A DNA stretch of 64,000 nt from Egicoccus sp. AB-alg6-2 (GTDB taxonomy: Bacteria > Actinomycetota > Nitriliruptoria > Nitriliruptorales > Nitriliruptoraceae): assembly GCF_041821025.1 (NCBI RefSeq), contig NZ_JBGUAY010000008.1, positions 92,748-156,747 of the forward strand. The letters run 5' to 3'. Positions 33,942-44,122 of the stretch are shown piece by piece. The position numbers and the translations under genes were made by a program. The notes beneath the pieces were generated by a model. The model did no database searches. It saw only the letters and a list, made by a program, of their open reading frames with translations, and was not told the origin of the DNA. The number at the start of each line of letters is the position of its first letter. The first letter of the stretch is position 1.

Positions 33942-34738
33942 CTACTTGGTGGTCGACAGCTTGTACTGGCGCACGCTGAGTGGGACGAAGATCATCAGGA
34001 TGATGCCGATCCACAGCAGGGTGTAGCGGACCGGGTTCTGCATCGACCACGCCTCGGAGATCGGCAGGGTGCCGGTGTTGCCGAACAGCTCGCGCGACGC
34101 CTGGGTGACGGCCGAGACCGGGTTCCAGTCGGCGAAGACGCGCAACGGCGTCGGAAGTCCACGGGTGTCGATGAACGCGTTGGAGATGAACGTCAGCGGC
34201 ATGATGACCAGGAACGAGGCGTTGTTGATGACCTCGACACTGGGTACGAGCAGGCCGACGAATCCCATCACCCACGAGAACGCGTAGGCGAACAGCAGCA
34301 ACAGCAGGTAGCCGGCGATCGCGTCGAGCGCCGAACCACGGATCCGCCAGCCGACCAGCAGGCCCGTCAGGGACATGATCGCGATCGACAGCACGTTGTA
34401 GACGATGTCGCTGGCGGTTCGGCCCACCAGCACGGCGGACCGCGACATCGGCAGCGACCGGAACCGGTCGATGATGCCCTTCTGCATGTCCTCGGCCAGG
34501 CCGGCGCCGGTGAACGTGGCACCGAACACGACCGTCTGCGCGAAGATGCCCGCGATCAGGTATTCGCGGTAGTTCATCCCCGGGATCTCGATCGAGGCCC
34601 CGAAGACGTAGGAGAACAGCAGCACGAACATGATCGGGGAGATGAGGACGAAGATCAGGACCTCGGGGACCCGCTTGATCTTGATCAGGTTGCGCTTGGC
34701 GACGACGGCGCCGTCGGCGAAGGCGTAGGCGAGGCTGC

Positions 34739-34742
<4 letters not shown>
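33942..34742 (-). CDS. ABC-2 permease (DrrB-like)
   Basis: A 266-residue membrane protein with six predicted helices and the DrrB-type motifs GIFAQTVVFGATFTGAGLAEDMQKG and SLPMSRSAVLVG (given in parts: GIFAQTVVFG, AEDMQKGIIDRFRSLP). It follows its ATPase gene with a 4-nt ATGA overlap. This is the antibiotic-efflux arrangement first described for daunorubicin DrrAB; the substrate here is unknown. Confidence 0.92.
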
Positions 34743-35809
<1,067 letters not shown>

Positions 35810-36136
35810 GTGACGTGCTCTCCTCGCTTGCGCTCGCCGGAACTGACGCACGCCGGCGCGACAACTCATCGGTGCCGACGCGATCGCCCCTCAGCAGGCG
35901 TCCGACCCGGCGAACGTAGACCGGTTCGCGGACTGCCCCTGTCCTCTTGACGACGCGTGGTGCAGGGTCGCGCGTCCAACTCACAGGGTCGGCGTGCTGG
36001 TCCGGATCACGCAGCGCGTCCGCCACGTTGCGCCCGCGCCGCGTCGACGAGCCGCCGCCGCGCGACCCCGGCACGGCCGCCGGTCGTCGGGGTCACCTCA
36101 GGGGAGTACCCGATGCCTGCCGACGACGTCGCCGCG
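35810..36136. other. divergent intergenic region between two ABC operons
   Basis: About 330 nt between the DrrA-like gene (leftward) and the LolD-like gene (rightward). Apart from the -10 element at 36137 I find no promoter with good spacing, no repeat and no credible small gene; open frames here are out-of-frame upstream extensions. Confidence 0.5.
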
Positions 36137-36142
36137 TACCGT
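36137..36142 (+). promoter_or_regulatory. leaderless -10 element TACCGT
   Basis: TACCGT plus 7 nt reaches the ATG at 36150; no ribosome-binding sequence intervenes. Leaderless geometry. Confidence 0.55.
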
Positions 36143-36149
36143 CCTGGCC

Positions 36150-36938
36150 ATGGACACCCCGCACACGCCTTCCTCCGCATCCGCTGCTGCCGTCGGCGCC
36201 GCGACGCCGCCCACCCGGGCGGCGGCCCGCGCCATCGACGCCGTGAAGGTCTACGGACGCGGTGACACCGCCGTCCGGGCGCTCGACGGGGTCAGCGTCG
36301 ACATCCCCGCCGGCGCCTACACCGCCATCATGGGGCCCTCGGGTTCGGGCAAGTCGACCCTGATGCACTGCCTGGCCGGCCTCGACCCGCTCACCTCGGG
36401 CGAGGCCTGGATCGGCGAGGTGGCGCTCGGGGGGCTCAGCGACCAGCAACTGACGGTCCTGCGCCGTGAGCGCATCGGGTTCGTGTTCCAGGCCTTCAAC
36501 CTGTTGCCGACGCTGACCGCCCGGGAGAACATCACCCTGCCGCTGGCCCTCGTCGGTGCGGAACCGGACCCGGCGTGGCTGGCCACGGTGGTCGACGTGG
36601 TCGGGCTCGGTGACCGTCTCGGCCACCGACCGTCCGAACTCTCCGGCGGCCAACAGCAGCGGGTCGCCGTCGCACGCGCGCTCGTCAGCCGGCCCGACGT
36701 GGTCTTCGCCGACGAACCGACGGGCAACCTCGACTCACGCTCAGGCGCCGAGGTGCTGGGGTTCCTGCGGCGCGCCGCCGACGAATTCGGGCAGACGGTC
36801 GTGATGGTCACTCACGACCCCACGGCGGCCGGCTACGCCGACGAGGTCCTCTTCCTCGTCGACGGTCGGCTCGTGGACCGCCTCGCGGACCCCGATGCCG
36901 AGAAGGTGCTCGACCGTATGAAGCACCTCGAGGGCTGA
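36150..36938 (+). CDS. ABC transporter ATPase (LolD/MacB type)
   Basis: A 262-residue ATPase of the LolD/MacB group that powers FtsX-type permeases. Walker A GPSGSGKST, signature LSGGQQQRVAVARAL, Walker B VVFADEPTGNLDS, switch VTHDPTAA. The N-terminal 30 residues are an Ala/Thr-rich extension. Start ATG at 36150 lies 7 nt after a TACCGT -10 element. The FtsX-like gene follows after 4 nt and the two form one transporter. In Gram-negatives this family moves lipoproteins or drugs; in actinobacteria it is usually a peptide or lipid exporter. Confidence 0.93.
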   Translation: MDTPHTPSSASAAAVGAATPPTRAAARAIDAVKVYGRGDTAVRALDGVSVDIPAGAYTAIMGPSGSGKSTLMHCLAGLDPLTSGEAWIGEVALGGLSDQQLTVLRRERIGFVFQAFNLLPTLTARENITLPLALVGAEPDPAWLATVVDVVGLGDRLGHRPSELSGGQQQRVAVARALVSRPDVVFADEPTGNLDSRSGAEVLGFLRRAADEFGQTVVMVTHDPTAAGYADEVLFLVDGRLVDRLADPDAEKVLDRMKHLEG

Positions 36939-36942
36939 CGAC

Positions 36943-39486
36943 ATGTTGCGGATCACCCTGACCGGCGCCTGGCAGCACCGCCGGCGCCTGTTCGGCACGG
37001 TGCTCGCCGTCGTGCTCGGTACCGCGTTCCTCGTGGGGACGCTGGTACTCAGCGACACACTGCGCGGCAGCTTCCGAAGCGTCTTCACCGACGTCAACGC
37101 CGGCATCGACGTGGTGGTCCGAGGCAGTTCGGAGACGACGGGCGAGGTCGCGTCCCAACGCCCCCTGGTCGACGCCGCGGTCCTGGACGACCTCGACGTG
37201 ATCGACGGGGTCGCCAACGTCGCGGTCGAGGTCGAGGCGCTCGCGCAGGTGGTCGGGACGGACGGCACCTCGATCGGCGGCGAGGGCCCACCGACGCTGG
37301 GTGTCAACTGGATCGAGGATCCGGTGCTGGCGCCGTACGACCTGACCGCCGGCCGGGCGCCGGCAGGCCCCGGCGAGGTGGTGCTCGACGAGGACACCGC
37401 CCGGGCCGGGGACCTGCACGTCGGCGACACCACGATCGTGCGGACGCCCGAACCGGTCGCGGTCGAGGTGGTCGGCCTGCTGCTGCCCAAGGGCGGCAGT
37501 GGTGCCGGTGTGACCATCACGGCGTTCACGACCGGCGAGGCCCAGCGACTGCTGCTCGGGCGCGACGACCGTGTCACCCGCATCCTGCTGGCCGCGGCTT
37601 CCGGGACCTCGGAGGACGCCCTGGCCGCCCGCGTCGCCGAGGTGCTGCCCCCCGGTGCCGAGGCGGTGACCGGCACGGTCTACACCGAGGAGGCCCTGGA
37701 CGACCTGGGACGGGATTTCCTCGACTTCTTCGAGGCCTTCCTGCTGGTGTTCGCCGCGATCGCGTTGCTGGTGGCGACCTTCAGCATCTACAACACCTTC
37801 GCGATCACCGTGGCGCAGCGCCTGCGCGAGTCCGCGCTCCTGCGGGCGCTTGGCGCCTCGCGTCGCCAGGTCCTGCGGGGGGTCCTGATCGAAGCCCTGC
37901 TGACCGGCGTGATCGCCTCGGCGCTCGGGCTCGGCGTCGGGATCGCGCTGGCTGCCGGTCTGCTCGGCGCGCTCGGCAGCTTCGGGCTGCCGGTCGAGGG
38001 CGCCGCGATCGTCATCGGCGCGCGTGCCGTCGTCAGCGCCTTCGCCGCCGGCGTCGGGGTGACGGTGCTGGCCAGCCTCCTGCCGGCCGTCCGCGCCTCA
38101 CGGGTGGCGCCGCTCGCGGCCCTGCGGGAGGTCGCCGTCGACCGCAGCGACCAGTCCCGGACCCGGTTGGCCACCGGCGTGGTGTTCGTCGCCGTCGGTG
38201 CGGTCTTCGTCACCCTGGCGCTGAGCGCCGAGGCCGGCGCCCTGCGCCGGGCAGCGGTCGGCGCGGTGGCGGTCTCCGTCGGGGTGTTCCTGCTCGGCCC
38301 GGTCACCGCACGTCCCATGACGGCCGTGGTCGCCGTGCCCGTCCAGCGTCTGCGGGGCGTGACCGGCGCACTCGCGCGCCGCAACGCCGTCCGCAACCCC
38401 CGTCGCACCGCGAGCACGGCCTCCGCGCTGATGGTCGGGGTCGGCGTCGTGACCCTTTTCACGGTGGTGGCCGGATCCGTGAAGGCGACGATCGACGATG
38501 CCATCAGCGGCGGCTTCGGTGGCGACCTCGTGGTGCAGTCGGCCGGCTTCAGCGGCGCCGGGTTGAGCACCGGCCTGGTCGACGAGCTGCGGGAGACGCC
38601 TGAGGTCGAGCGGGCGCTGGGCCTCGCGCTCGGAGTCGGGATCATCGACGGCGAGCAGAGCGTCTTCTCGGTCGTCGACCCGGCCGCACTCGAGGGCATG
38701 CTCGACCTCGAGACGGTCGCGGGTTCGATCTACGACCTGCCGGCCGACGGCATCGCGGTCTCGCAGTCGCACGTGGACGAGGACGGCGTCGACCTGGGAG
38801 ACACGGTCGAGATCGCGCTCGTCGACGGCACGGTGCTCGAGTTGGAGGTCGGGGCGGTCTTCGTGTCGAAGGCAGCGGACGCCGTCGGCACCCGCATCGT
38901 GCCGATGGAGGCCTACGCCCCGCACGCCGTCCAGCTCGGCTACGTCATGGCCCTCGTCGAGCTGACCGACGGCGTCGCGCCGGCCGACGGCCAGGCAGCG
39001 GTCGAGGCCGTCGCCGCGGGCCACGGCTCGCCCACCGTGCTCGACCGTGACGCCTTCACGGATCGCGCCGTCGGCGACGTGGACCGGCTGCTGGCCATCG
39101 TCTACGTGCTGCTCGCCCTGGCGATCCTGATCGCGCTGATGGGCATCACCAACACCCTGTCGCTGGCGGTGTACGAGCGCACCCGCGAGATCGGTCTGCT
39201 GCGTGCCCTGGGCCAGACGCGGCGCCAACTGCGCGCCATGGTGCGCTGGGAGTCGGTCATCGTGGCCCTGTTCGGTACGGCGACCGGGCTGCTGCTCGGC
39301 ACCTTCCTCGGCTGGGTCCTCGTGCGTGCCATCGCCGTGGACGAGGGCTTCGGGGTCTTCGCCGCACCGCTCGGCCAACTCGCACTGGTGGTCGCGCTCG
39401 GCGCGCTGGTCGGCGCCGTGGCCGCCCTGCGCCCCGCACGGCGGGCCGCCCGGCTGAACGTCCTGGCCGCCATCGCCACCGAGTGA
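36943..39486 (+). CDS. FtsX-like permease (MacB family), fused double unit
   Basis: An 847-residue permease. TM helix 1 (about residues 16-36), then a MacB periplasmic core domain (about 45-240), then two FtsX domains: FtsX 1 at about 265-400 (LLVFAAIALLVATFSIYNTF and LRALGASRRQVLRGVLIEALLTG, quoted in parts) and FtsX 2 at about 710-840 (ALAILIALMGITNTL and LRALGQTRRQLRAMVRWESV), separated by a second extracellular region. This long two-FtsX form is common in actinobacteria. It is translated 4 nt after the ATPase gene. Confidence 0.93.
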   Translation: MLRITLTGAWQHRRRLFGTVLAVVLGTAFLVGTLVLSDTLRGSFRSVFTDVNAGIDVVVRGSSETTGEVASQRPLVDAAVLDDLDVIDGVANVAVEVEALAQVVGTDGTSIGGEGPPTLGVNWIEDPVLAPYDLTAGRAPAGPGEVVLDEDTARAGDLHVGDTTIVRTPEPVAVEVVGLLLPKGGSGAGVTITAFTTGEAQRLLLGRDDRVTRILLAAASGTSEDALAARVAEVLPPGAEAVTGTVYTEEALDDLGRDFLDFFEAFLLVFAAIALLVATFSIYNTFAITVAQRLRESALLRALGASRRQVLRGVLIEALLTGVIASALGLGVGIALAAGLLGALGSFGLPVEGAAIVIGARAVVSAFAAGVGVTVLASLLPAVRASRVAPLAALREVAVDRSDQSRTRLATGVVFVAVGAVFVTLALSAEAGALRRAAVGAVAVSVGVFLLGPVTARPMTAVVAVPVQRLRGVTGALARRNAVRNPRRTASTASALMVGVGVVTLFTVVAGSVKATIDDAISGGFGGDLVVQSAGFSGAGLSTGLVDELRETPEVERALGLALGVGIIDGEQSVFSVVDPAALEGMLDLETVAGSIYDLPADGIAVSQSHVDEDGVDLGDTVEIALVDGTVLELEVGAVFVSKAADAVGTRIVPMEAYAPHAVQLGYVMALVELTDGVAPADGQAAVEAVAAGHGSPTVLDRDAFTDRAVGDVDRLLAIVYVLLALAILIALMGITNTLSLAVYERTREIGLLRALGQTRRQLRAMVRWESVIVALFGTATGLLLGTFLGWVLVRAIAVDEGFGVFAAPLGQLALVVALGALVGAVAALRPARRAARLNVLAAIATE

Positions 39487-39488
39487 CG

Positions 39489-39494
39489 TAGGCT
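39489..39494 (+). promoter_or_regulatory. -10 element TAGGCT for the DksA-like gene
   Basis: TAGGCT is followed after 7 nt by a GTG (39502) in the frame of the DksA-like gene. Either that GTG is a leaderless start, or transcription begins there and translation begins at the GTG at 39535, which has a strong ribosome site in the short leader. Confidence 0.5.
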
Positions 39495-39534
39495 CGGGGC
39501 GGTGCCGGACGTCGCGCCGGCCGGGGAGGGAGCC

Positions 39535-39903
39535 GTGAGCGCGATCGAGCGTCCCGACGCCGCTGCGGTCGCCTCGGCGCTGGATTTCGAGGCCGACCGC
39601 ACCCGCTCACGCATCCACGCCCTCGAGCGCGACCTCGCCACCCTCCGGGACGCCACCGCGGACAGCCCGGACGACGAGCACGACCCCGAGGGCGCCACCA
39701 TCGCCTTCGAGCGACAGCAGGTCGCGGCGTTGCTCGCGGCGGCGACCGCACGGCTCGCCGAACTCGAGGACGCGAGGACCCGGCTGCGCGCCGGCGACTA
39801 CGGACAGTGCCTGGACTGTGGCACCTCGATCCCGCGGGAGCGACTGCTGGCACGGCCCGCCGTGCGGCGCTGCGCCACCTGCGCCGCACGTTCGGACCCG
39901 TAG
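39535..39903 (+). CDS. DksA/TraR-type C4 zinc-finger protein
   Basis: A 122-residue DksA/TraR-like protein, a family that binds the secondary channel of RNA polymerase and modulates transcription. The N-terminal helical hairpin (about residues 10-80) is Ala/Asp/Arg rich; the C-terminal C4 finger is CLDCGTSIPRERL ... RRCATC. The GTG at 39535 follows GGGAGGGAGCC; a GTG at 39502 is an alternative leaderless start that adds 11 residues. The DxxDxA tip of true DksA is not obvious, so it may be a general-purpose relative. Confidence 0.85.
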   Translation: MSAIERPDAAAVASALDFEADRTRSRIHALERDLATLRDATADSPDDEHDPEGATIAFERQQVAALLAAATARLAELEDARTRLRAGDYGQCLDCGTSIPRERLLARPAVRRCATCAARSDP

Positions 39904-39939
39904 CCACGCCGGTGTCGCAGAGCCGTGACGCACCGGCGC

Positions 39940-40887
39940 TCAGGCCGGGACGGCTCCGACCAGCCGTTCGACGTGCGCGCGGAAGGCATCGCGCACCGAC
40001 GTCGGATCCAGCACCTCGACGCGGCACGGCAGCCCGACGAGGAAGCGCACCAGCCAGCCGGCGTCGCTCGCCCCGGCCCTCAGCAGGGTCGTGTCGCCGT
40101 CGGCCTCGAGCACCCCGAAACGCACCGCCTGCGTCTGTTCGGCCTCGGCGAGCGGCAGATGCAGCCGGACCGTCGCCTGGATCTCGTAGGGGGAGACCGT
40201 GACCGCGGAACGGACCAGTTCGACGGGATCGGGCAGCTCGCGGTCGTGGCTGCGCACCCCGGTCGCCAGAGGCGCCGAGGCCCGGTCGACGCGGAACGTC
40301 CGCCACGCGTCACGGTCGAGGTCGAAGGCGACGAGGTACCAGCGCCAGTGCGCGTGGACCAGTCGCAGCGGTTCGAGGTGGCGCAGGCTGCGGTTGCCCT
40401 CGCGATCGCAGTACATCAGCCGCAGACGTTCCCGGCGCCGGCACGCCTGGGCGAGGACGAGCAGGTGGTCGGGGTCGGTGGACACCCCGGCGCCGAACCC
40501 CACCGACACCGTCGCCGCCTGCACGTCCTGCAGGCGTTCCGCCAGGTGCTCGGGCAGGACGCGCTCCAGCTTGGTCAGCGCCGACAGCGCGGCTTCGGCG
40601 AGCCCGACACCGGTGCCCGCCGTGGCGAAGCGCAGGCCGACGACCGCCGCGAGTGCCTCGTGGTCGTCGAGGACCAGCGGAGGCAGCTCGGGGCCGCGGC
40701 CGAGCTGGTAGCCGCCATGCGGACCTGGTGAGGCCTGCACGGGATGGTCCAGCCGCCGCAGGCGCGCGATGTCGCGCCGCACGGTCCTGGTCGTGACGCC
40801 GAGCCGGTCGGCCAGTTCGGGTGCCGTCCAGCTCGGCCGCGTGTGCAGCAGGGCCAACAGACGCAGCAGTCGGGTCGCGGTTTCCAT
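39940..40887 (-). CDS. WYL-domain transcriptional regulator (DeoR-type HTH)
   Basis: A 315-residue regulator: N-terminal winged HTH (about 5-60, TAPELADRLGVTTRTVRRDI) then a WYL domain (about 140-210) with the marks PLRLVHAHWRWYLVAFDLDR and WRTFRVDR, followed by the WCX extension. WYL proteins in actinobacteria sense nucleotides or single-stranded nucleic acid and often control DNA-damage or defence genes. No obvious target stands out; the nearest divergent gene is across a convergent neighbour. Start ATG at 40887 with only a weak ribosome site. Confidence 0.9.
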   Translation of the reverse strand: METATRLLRLLALLHTRPSWTAPELADRLGVTTRTVRRDIARLRRLDHPVQASPGPHGGYQLGRGPELPPLVLDDHEALAAVVGLRFATAGTGVGLAEAALSALTKLERVLPEHLAERLQDVQAATVSVGFGAGVSTDPDHLLVLAQACRRRERLRLMYCDREGNRSLRHLEPLRLVHAHWRWYLVAFDLDRDAWRTFRVDRASAPLATGVRSHDRELPDPVELVRSAVTVSPYEIQATVRLHLPLAEAEQTQAVRFGVLEADGDTTLLRAGASDAGWLVRFLVGLPCRVEVLDPTSVRDAFRAHVERLVGAVPA

Positions 40888-40957
40888 CCCGGCAGCCTGG
40901 CACGAATCGCGGACCGATGTGGTCCGGTTCGCGGGCGGATTTCGCGACCGGCGAGCG

Positions 40958-42139
40958 CTACGGCTTGAGCACGATCTTGATGGCGCCGTCGTCCTTCTTC
41001 TGGAAGATCTCGTACCCGTGTGCGGCCTCGGACAGCGGCATGTGGTGGGTCGCGAACGTCTCGGTCCCCAGCGGGTCGCCGTCGTCGAGCACCAACGGCA
41101 GGAGGTCGTCGACCCACCGCTTGACGTTGGCCTGGCCCATCCGCAGCTGGATCTGCTTGTCGAACATGGTCAGCATCGGCAGGGGATCCGCCTGACCGCC
41201 GTACACGCCGATCAGCGAGATCGTGCCACCGCGTCGCACCATGTCGATCGCGAGGTAGAACGCCTCGAGGCGGTCCACGCCGGCCTTGCGCATCATCGGT
41301 GCGGCCAGGGCGTCGGGCATCAGCGAGGACATCGTCTGCGCCAGCTTGCCGGTCGGCGAGCCGTGGGCCTCCATGCCGACCGCGTCGATGACGGCGTCCG
41401 GACCGCGCCCGCCGGTGAGTTCACGCACGGCCTCGACCACGTCGTCGTGCTCGGACAGGCTGATCGCCTCGACGCCGAGCGCCCGCATGCGCTCGAGGCG
41501 CTCGGGGACGAGGTCGACGCCGATGACACGCACGTCCTGCAACATCGCGATGCGGCTGGCCATGTCGCCGATCGGGCCCAGCCCGAGCACGACCAGCGTG
41601 CCGCCCTTGGGCACGTCGGCATACGCGACGGCCTGGTAGGCCGTCGGCGCGACGTCCGAGAGGTAGACGAACCGGTCGTCGGAGGGGCCGTCGGGCACCT
41701 TGATGTGGGTGTACTGCGCCTGCGGTACGCGCAGGTACTCGGCCTGCCCACCCGGGACCTGCCCATAGAGCTTGGTGTAGCCGAACAGCGGCGCGCCCAT
41801 GCCCTGCTCGCGCACCTGCGTCGTCTCGCACTGGGTCTGCAGTCCCTGACCGCACATGAAGCAGTGCCCGCACGAGATCTGGAACGGCACCACGATGCGG
41901 TCGCCCGGCGCGATCGCGGTCACCTCGCTGCCGACGGCCTCGACGATGCCCATCGGCTCGTGGCCGAGGACGTCACCGGCATCGAGGAAGGGGGAGAGGA
42001 CCTCGTAGAGGTGGAGGTCCGAGCCGCAGATCCCCGACGACGTCACGCGGATGATCGCATCGGTCGGTTCCTGGATCGTCGGATCGGGCACCTCCTCGAC
42101 GCGCACGTCCCGCTTGCCCTGCCACGTGAGTGCCTTCAT
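40958..42139 (-). CDS. zinc-dependent alcohol dehydrogenase (FDH/threonine-dehydrogenase-like MDR)
   Basis: A 393-residue medium-chain dehydrogenase. Catalytic zinc ligands Cys38 (GICGSDLH), His60 and Glu61 (GHEPMG); structural zinc cysteines Cys90, Cys93, Cys96 and Cys104; cofactor motif VVLGLGPIGD. The long middle region and lack of glutathione-binding residues place it near the glutathione-independent formaldehyde dehydrogenases and related dye-linked forms. Start ATG at 42139 with AAGGA upstream; the very long antisense frame reaching 44035 is not real. Confidence 0.92.
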   Translation of the reverse strand: MKALTWQGKRDVRVEEVPDPTIQEPTDAIIRVTSSGICGSDLHLYEVLSPFLDAGDVLGHEPMGIVEAVGSEVTAIAPGDRIVVPFQISCGHCFMCGQGLQTQCETTQVREQGMGAPLFGYTKLYGQVPGGQAEYLRVPQAQYTHIKVPDGPSDDRFVYLSDVAPTAYQAVAYADVPKGGTLVVLGLGPIGDMASRIAMLQDVRVIGVDLVPERLERMRALGVEAISLSEHDDVVEAVRELTGGRGPDAVIDAVGMEAHGSPTGKLAQTMSSLMPDALAAPMMRKAGVDRLEAFYLAIDMVRRGGTISLIGVYGGQADPLPMLTMFDKQIQLRMGQANVKRWVDDLLPLVLDDGDPLGTETFATHHMPLSEAAHGYEIFQKKDDGAIKIVLKP

Positions 42140-42227
42140 GCCGATGGTCCTTCCGGCGCGCTCGCGCGCCTCGTCCGTCGATTCCGGCGCACCGTCCGTC
42201 CGGAAGCGGTCGCCTGTCGCGTGCTCG

Positions 42228-42237
42228 ACGGTAGGGT
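42228..42237. promoter_or_regulatory. overlapping divergent -10 elements
   Basis: The 10-nt sequence ACGGTAGGGT contains TAGGGT on the plus strand (42232-42237, towards the potassium channel) and TACCGT on the minus strand (42228-42233, towards the dehydrogenase). Both give leaders of 70-80 nt, so polymerases for the two genes would compete at this point. Confidence 0.35.
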
Positions 42238-42316
42238 CCGGCCGCGTGGGGCCGGGCTGGACGAAGTCCCTAGTCAGTCGGCGGTTCGAAGCCGGACGTT
42301 GGACCGAAAGACCACG

Positions 42317-44041
42317 GTGCTGAAGTCGTTGGGGCTGCTGTTCGCGACCATGGCGGCGCCGTTGCGCCGCTGGAACGTCCGGTTCGCCGTCCTGCTCGTG
42401 CTCGGGTTCTTCGTCATGGTCGGCGTGTACGCGGTGCTGTTCCACGAGCTCATGGCGCTCGAGGGACGACGGTTCAGCTGGGTGACCTCGCTGTACTGGA
42501 CGTTCGTGACCATGTCGACCCTCGGTTTCGGCGACATCGTCTTCGAGTCCGACCTCGGACGATTGTTCTCGGTCGTCGTGCTGCTGACCGGCTCGGTGTT
42601 CATCCTGGTGCTGCTGCCGTTTCTGTTCATCCAGTTCGTGTTCACCCCCTGGATGCGGGAACGCGACTCGGCGCGCGCGCCGCGCCGCGCCCCCGACGGG
42701 ATCGACGGCCACGTCGTCCTCTCCGGTGTCGACCCGATCAGCGACGCGCTGATCGAACGCGCGAAGGCGGCGGGCGTCCCCTACCTGCTGCTCGTCGAGG
42801 AGGCGGACGAGGCGTTGCGCCTGTTCGACCGCGGGTACCGGGTGATGGTCGGTGCGCGCGACGAACCCGAGACCTACCGGCACGCCCGGGTCGATCGGGC
42901 GGCGCTGGTCGCGCTGACCATGGGTGACGAGGCCAACACCAACGTCGCCTTCACCGTGCGCGAGATCGACGAGGACGTCCCCATCGCGGCCCTGGCGAGC
43001 CGGGCCGCCTCCGTGGACGTGCTCGAACTCGCCGGCTGCCACGAGGTGGTGGAGCTGGCGGAGGTGCTGGGCCGGGCCATGGCGCGGCGCGTCGTGGGTA
43101 CCGACGCGCGGGCACACGTGATCGGCGAGTTCGGCAACCTGCGGATCGCCGAGGCGAGCGTGCGGGGGACCGAACTGGTCGGCCGCACCGTGCGCGAGGC
43201 CGAACTGCGTCAGCGGGTGCACGTCAACGTGGTCGGGATCTGGGAGGACGGACGGTTCGCCGCCGCAGCCGCGGACAGTCGCCTGACCGAACGGACCGTG
43301 CTGATCCTGGCCGGCTCGGAGGAGCAGCTGGCGGCCTACGACCGCGCGTTCGGCGTGGACCAGTCCCAGCAGGCGACGCCGGTCCAACGTCGTCCGGTGC
43401 TGATCCTCGGCGGCGGGAGGGTCGGGCGGGCGGCGGCGCGCGCACTGGCCGAGACGGGCGTGGATGCGACCATCGTGGAGAAGCGTCCCGAGCGCATCCG
43501 TCCCGAGTTCACCAGCGTCGAAGGTGACGCCGCCGCGCTCGAGGTGCTGGAGGAGGCGGGCGTCACCGATGCCGCCGCCGTCCTGGTCACCACGCACGAA
43601 GACGACGTCAACGTCTACCTGACGCTCTATCTGCGACGGCTCCGTCCCGACGTGCAGTTGATCGCGCGCGCCACCCGCGACCGCAACGTCTCGACCCTCC
43701 ACCGCGCGGGCGCCGATGCGGTGCTGTCGTACGCCAGCATCGGTGCCACCGCACTGTGGAACGCCATGGGACGCAACCGGCGGCTGGTCGTCGCCGAGGG
43801 ACTCGAGATGTTCCGGGTGCCCATGCCGAGGAAGGTGCGGGGGCAGTCGCTGTCGCAGTGCGAGATCGGCGCGCGGAGTGGGTGTCACGTCGTGGCGATC
43901 GCGCAGGGCGACCATCTCGATCCGAACCCGGACCCCGAGGCGCCGCTGCCCGCGCACGGCGACCTCGTCCTGATCGGCGACGAGGGCAGCGAGGAGCGGT
44001 TCGTGGCCGAATTCGGCGACGTCCGGCGCCGTCACCGCTGA
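42317..44041 (+). CDS. two-TM potassium channel with two RCK/TrkA modules
   Basis: A 574-residue ion channel subunit. TM1 at about residues 22-42, pore loop and filter TMSTLGFGD at 65-73 (TxGFGD in place of TVGYGD, seen in bacterial BK-like channels), TM2 at about 83-107. Two RCK assemblies follow: the first NAD-fold begins GHVVLSGVDP and lacks the usual GxGxxG glycines, the second begins VLILGGGRVGR with a canonical motif; each is trailed by a TrkA-C domain. GTG at 42317 is chosen as start (weak site); ATG at 42350 is an alternative. It should form potassium-selective, cytosol-gated channels. Confidence 0.9.
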   Translation: MLKSLGLLFATMAAPLRRWNVRFAVLLVLGFFVMVGVYAVLFHELMALEGRRFSWVTSLYWTFVTMSTLGFGDIVFESDLGRLFSVVVLLTGSVFILVLLPFLFIQFVFTPWMRERDSARAPRRAPDGIDGHVVLSGVDPISDALIERAKAAGVPYLLLVEEADEALRLFDRGYRVMVGARDEPETYRHARVDRAALVALTMGDEANTNVAFTVREIDEDVPIAALASRAASVDVLELAGCHEVVELAEVLGRAMARRVVGTDARAHVIGEFGNLRIAEASVRGTELVGRTVREAELRQRVHVNVVGIWEDGRFAAAAADSRLTERTVLILAGSEEQLAAYDRAFGVDQSQQATPVQRRPVLILGGGRVGRAAARALAETGVDATIVEKRPERIRPEFTSVEGDAAALEVLEEAGVTDAAAVLVTTHEDDVNVYLTLYLRRLRPDVQLIARATRDRNVSTLHRAGADAVLSYASIGATALWNAMGRNRRLVVAEGLEMFRVPMPRKVRGQSLSQCEIGARSGCHVVAIAQGDHLDPNPDPEAPLPAHGDLVLIGDEGSEERFVAEFGDVRRRHR

Positions 44042-44122
44042 AGTCGGCCGCGCTGCCGCCGACGGGTGCCCGGGGCCGGCGCCGTCGGCTCGCCGTCAAG
44101 GTCGGTCGGGAGCGACGACGAG

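Noticed and set aside
42262..42300. possible tRNA T-arm GGTTCGAAGCC before the potassium channel
   Set aside because: Only 3 bp of T-stem can form, and no acceptor, D or anticodon arm of the right length lies upstream; it is a chance match inside a leader.
40769..42316. N-terminal extension that would make the potassium channel 1090 residues
   Set aside because: The extension is Arg/His/Val-rich low-complexity sequence antisense to the dehydrogenase and has no channel-like features; the channel begins near 42317.
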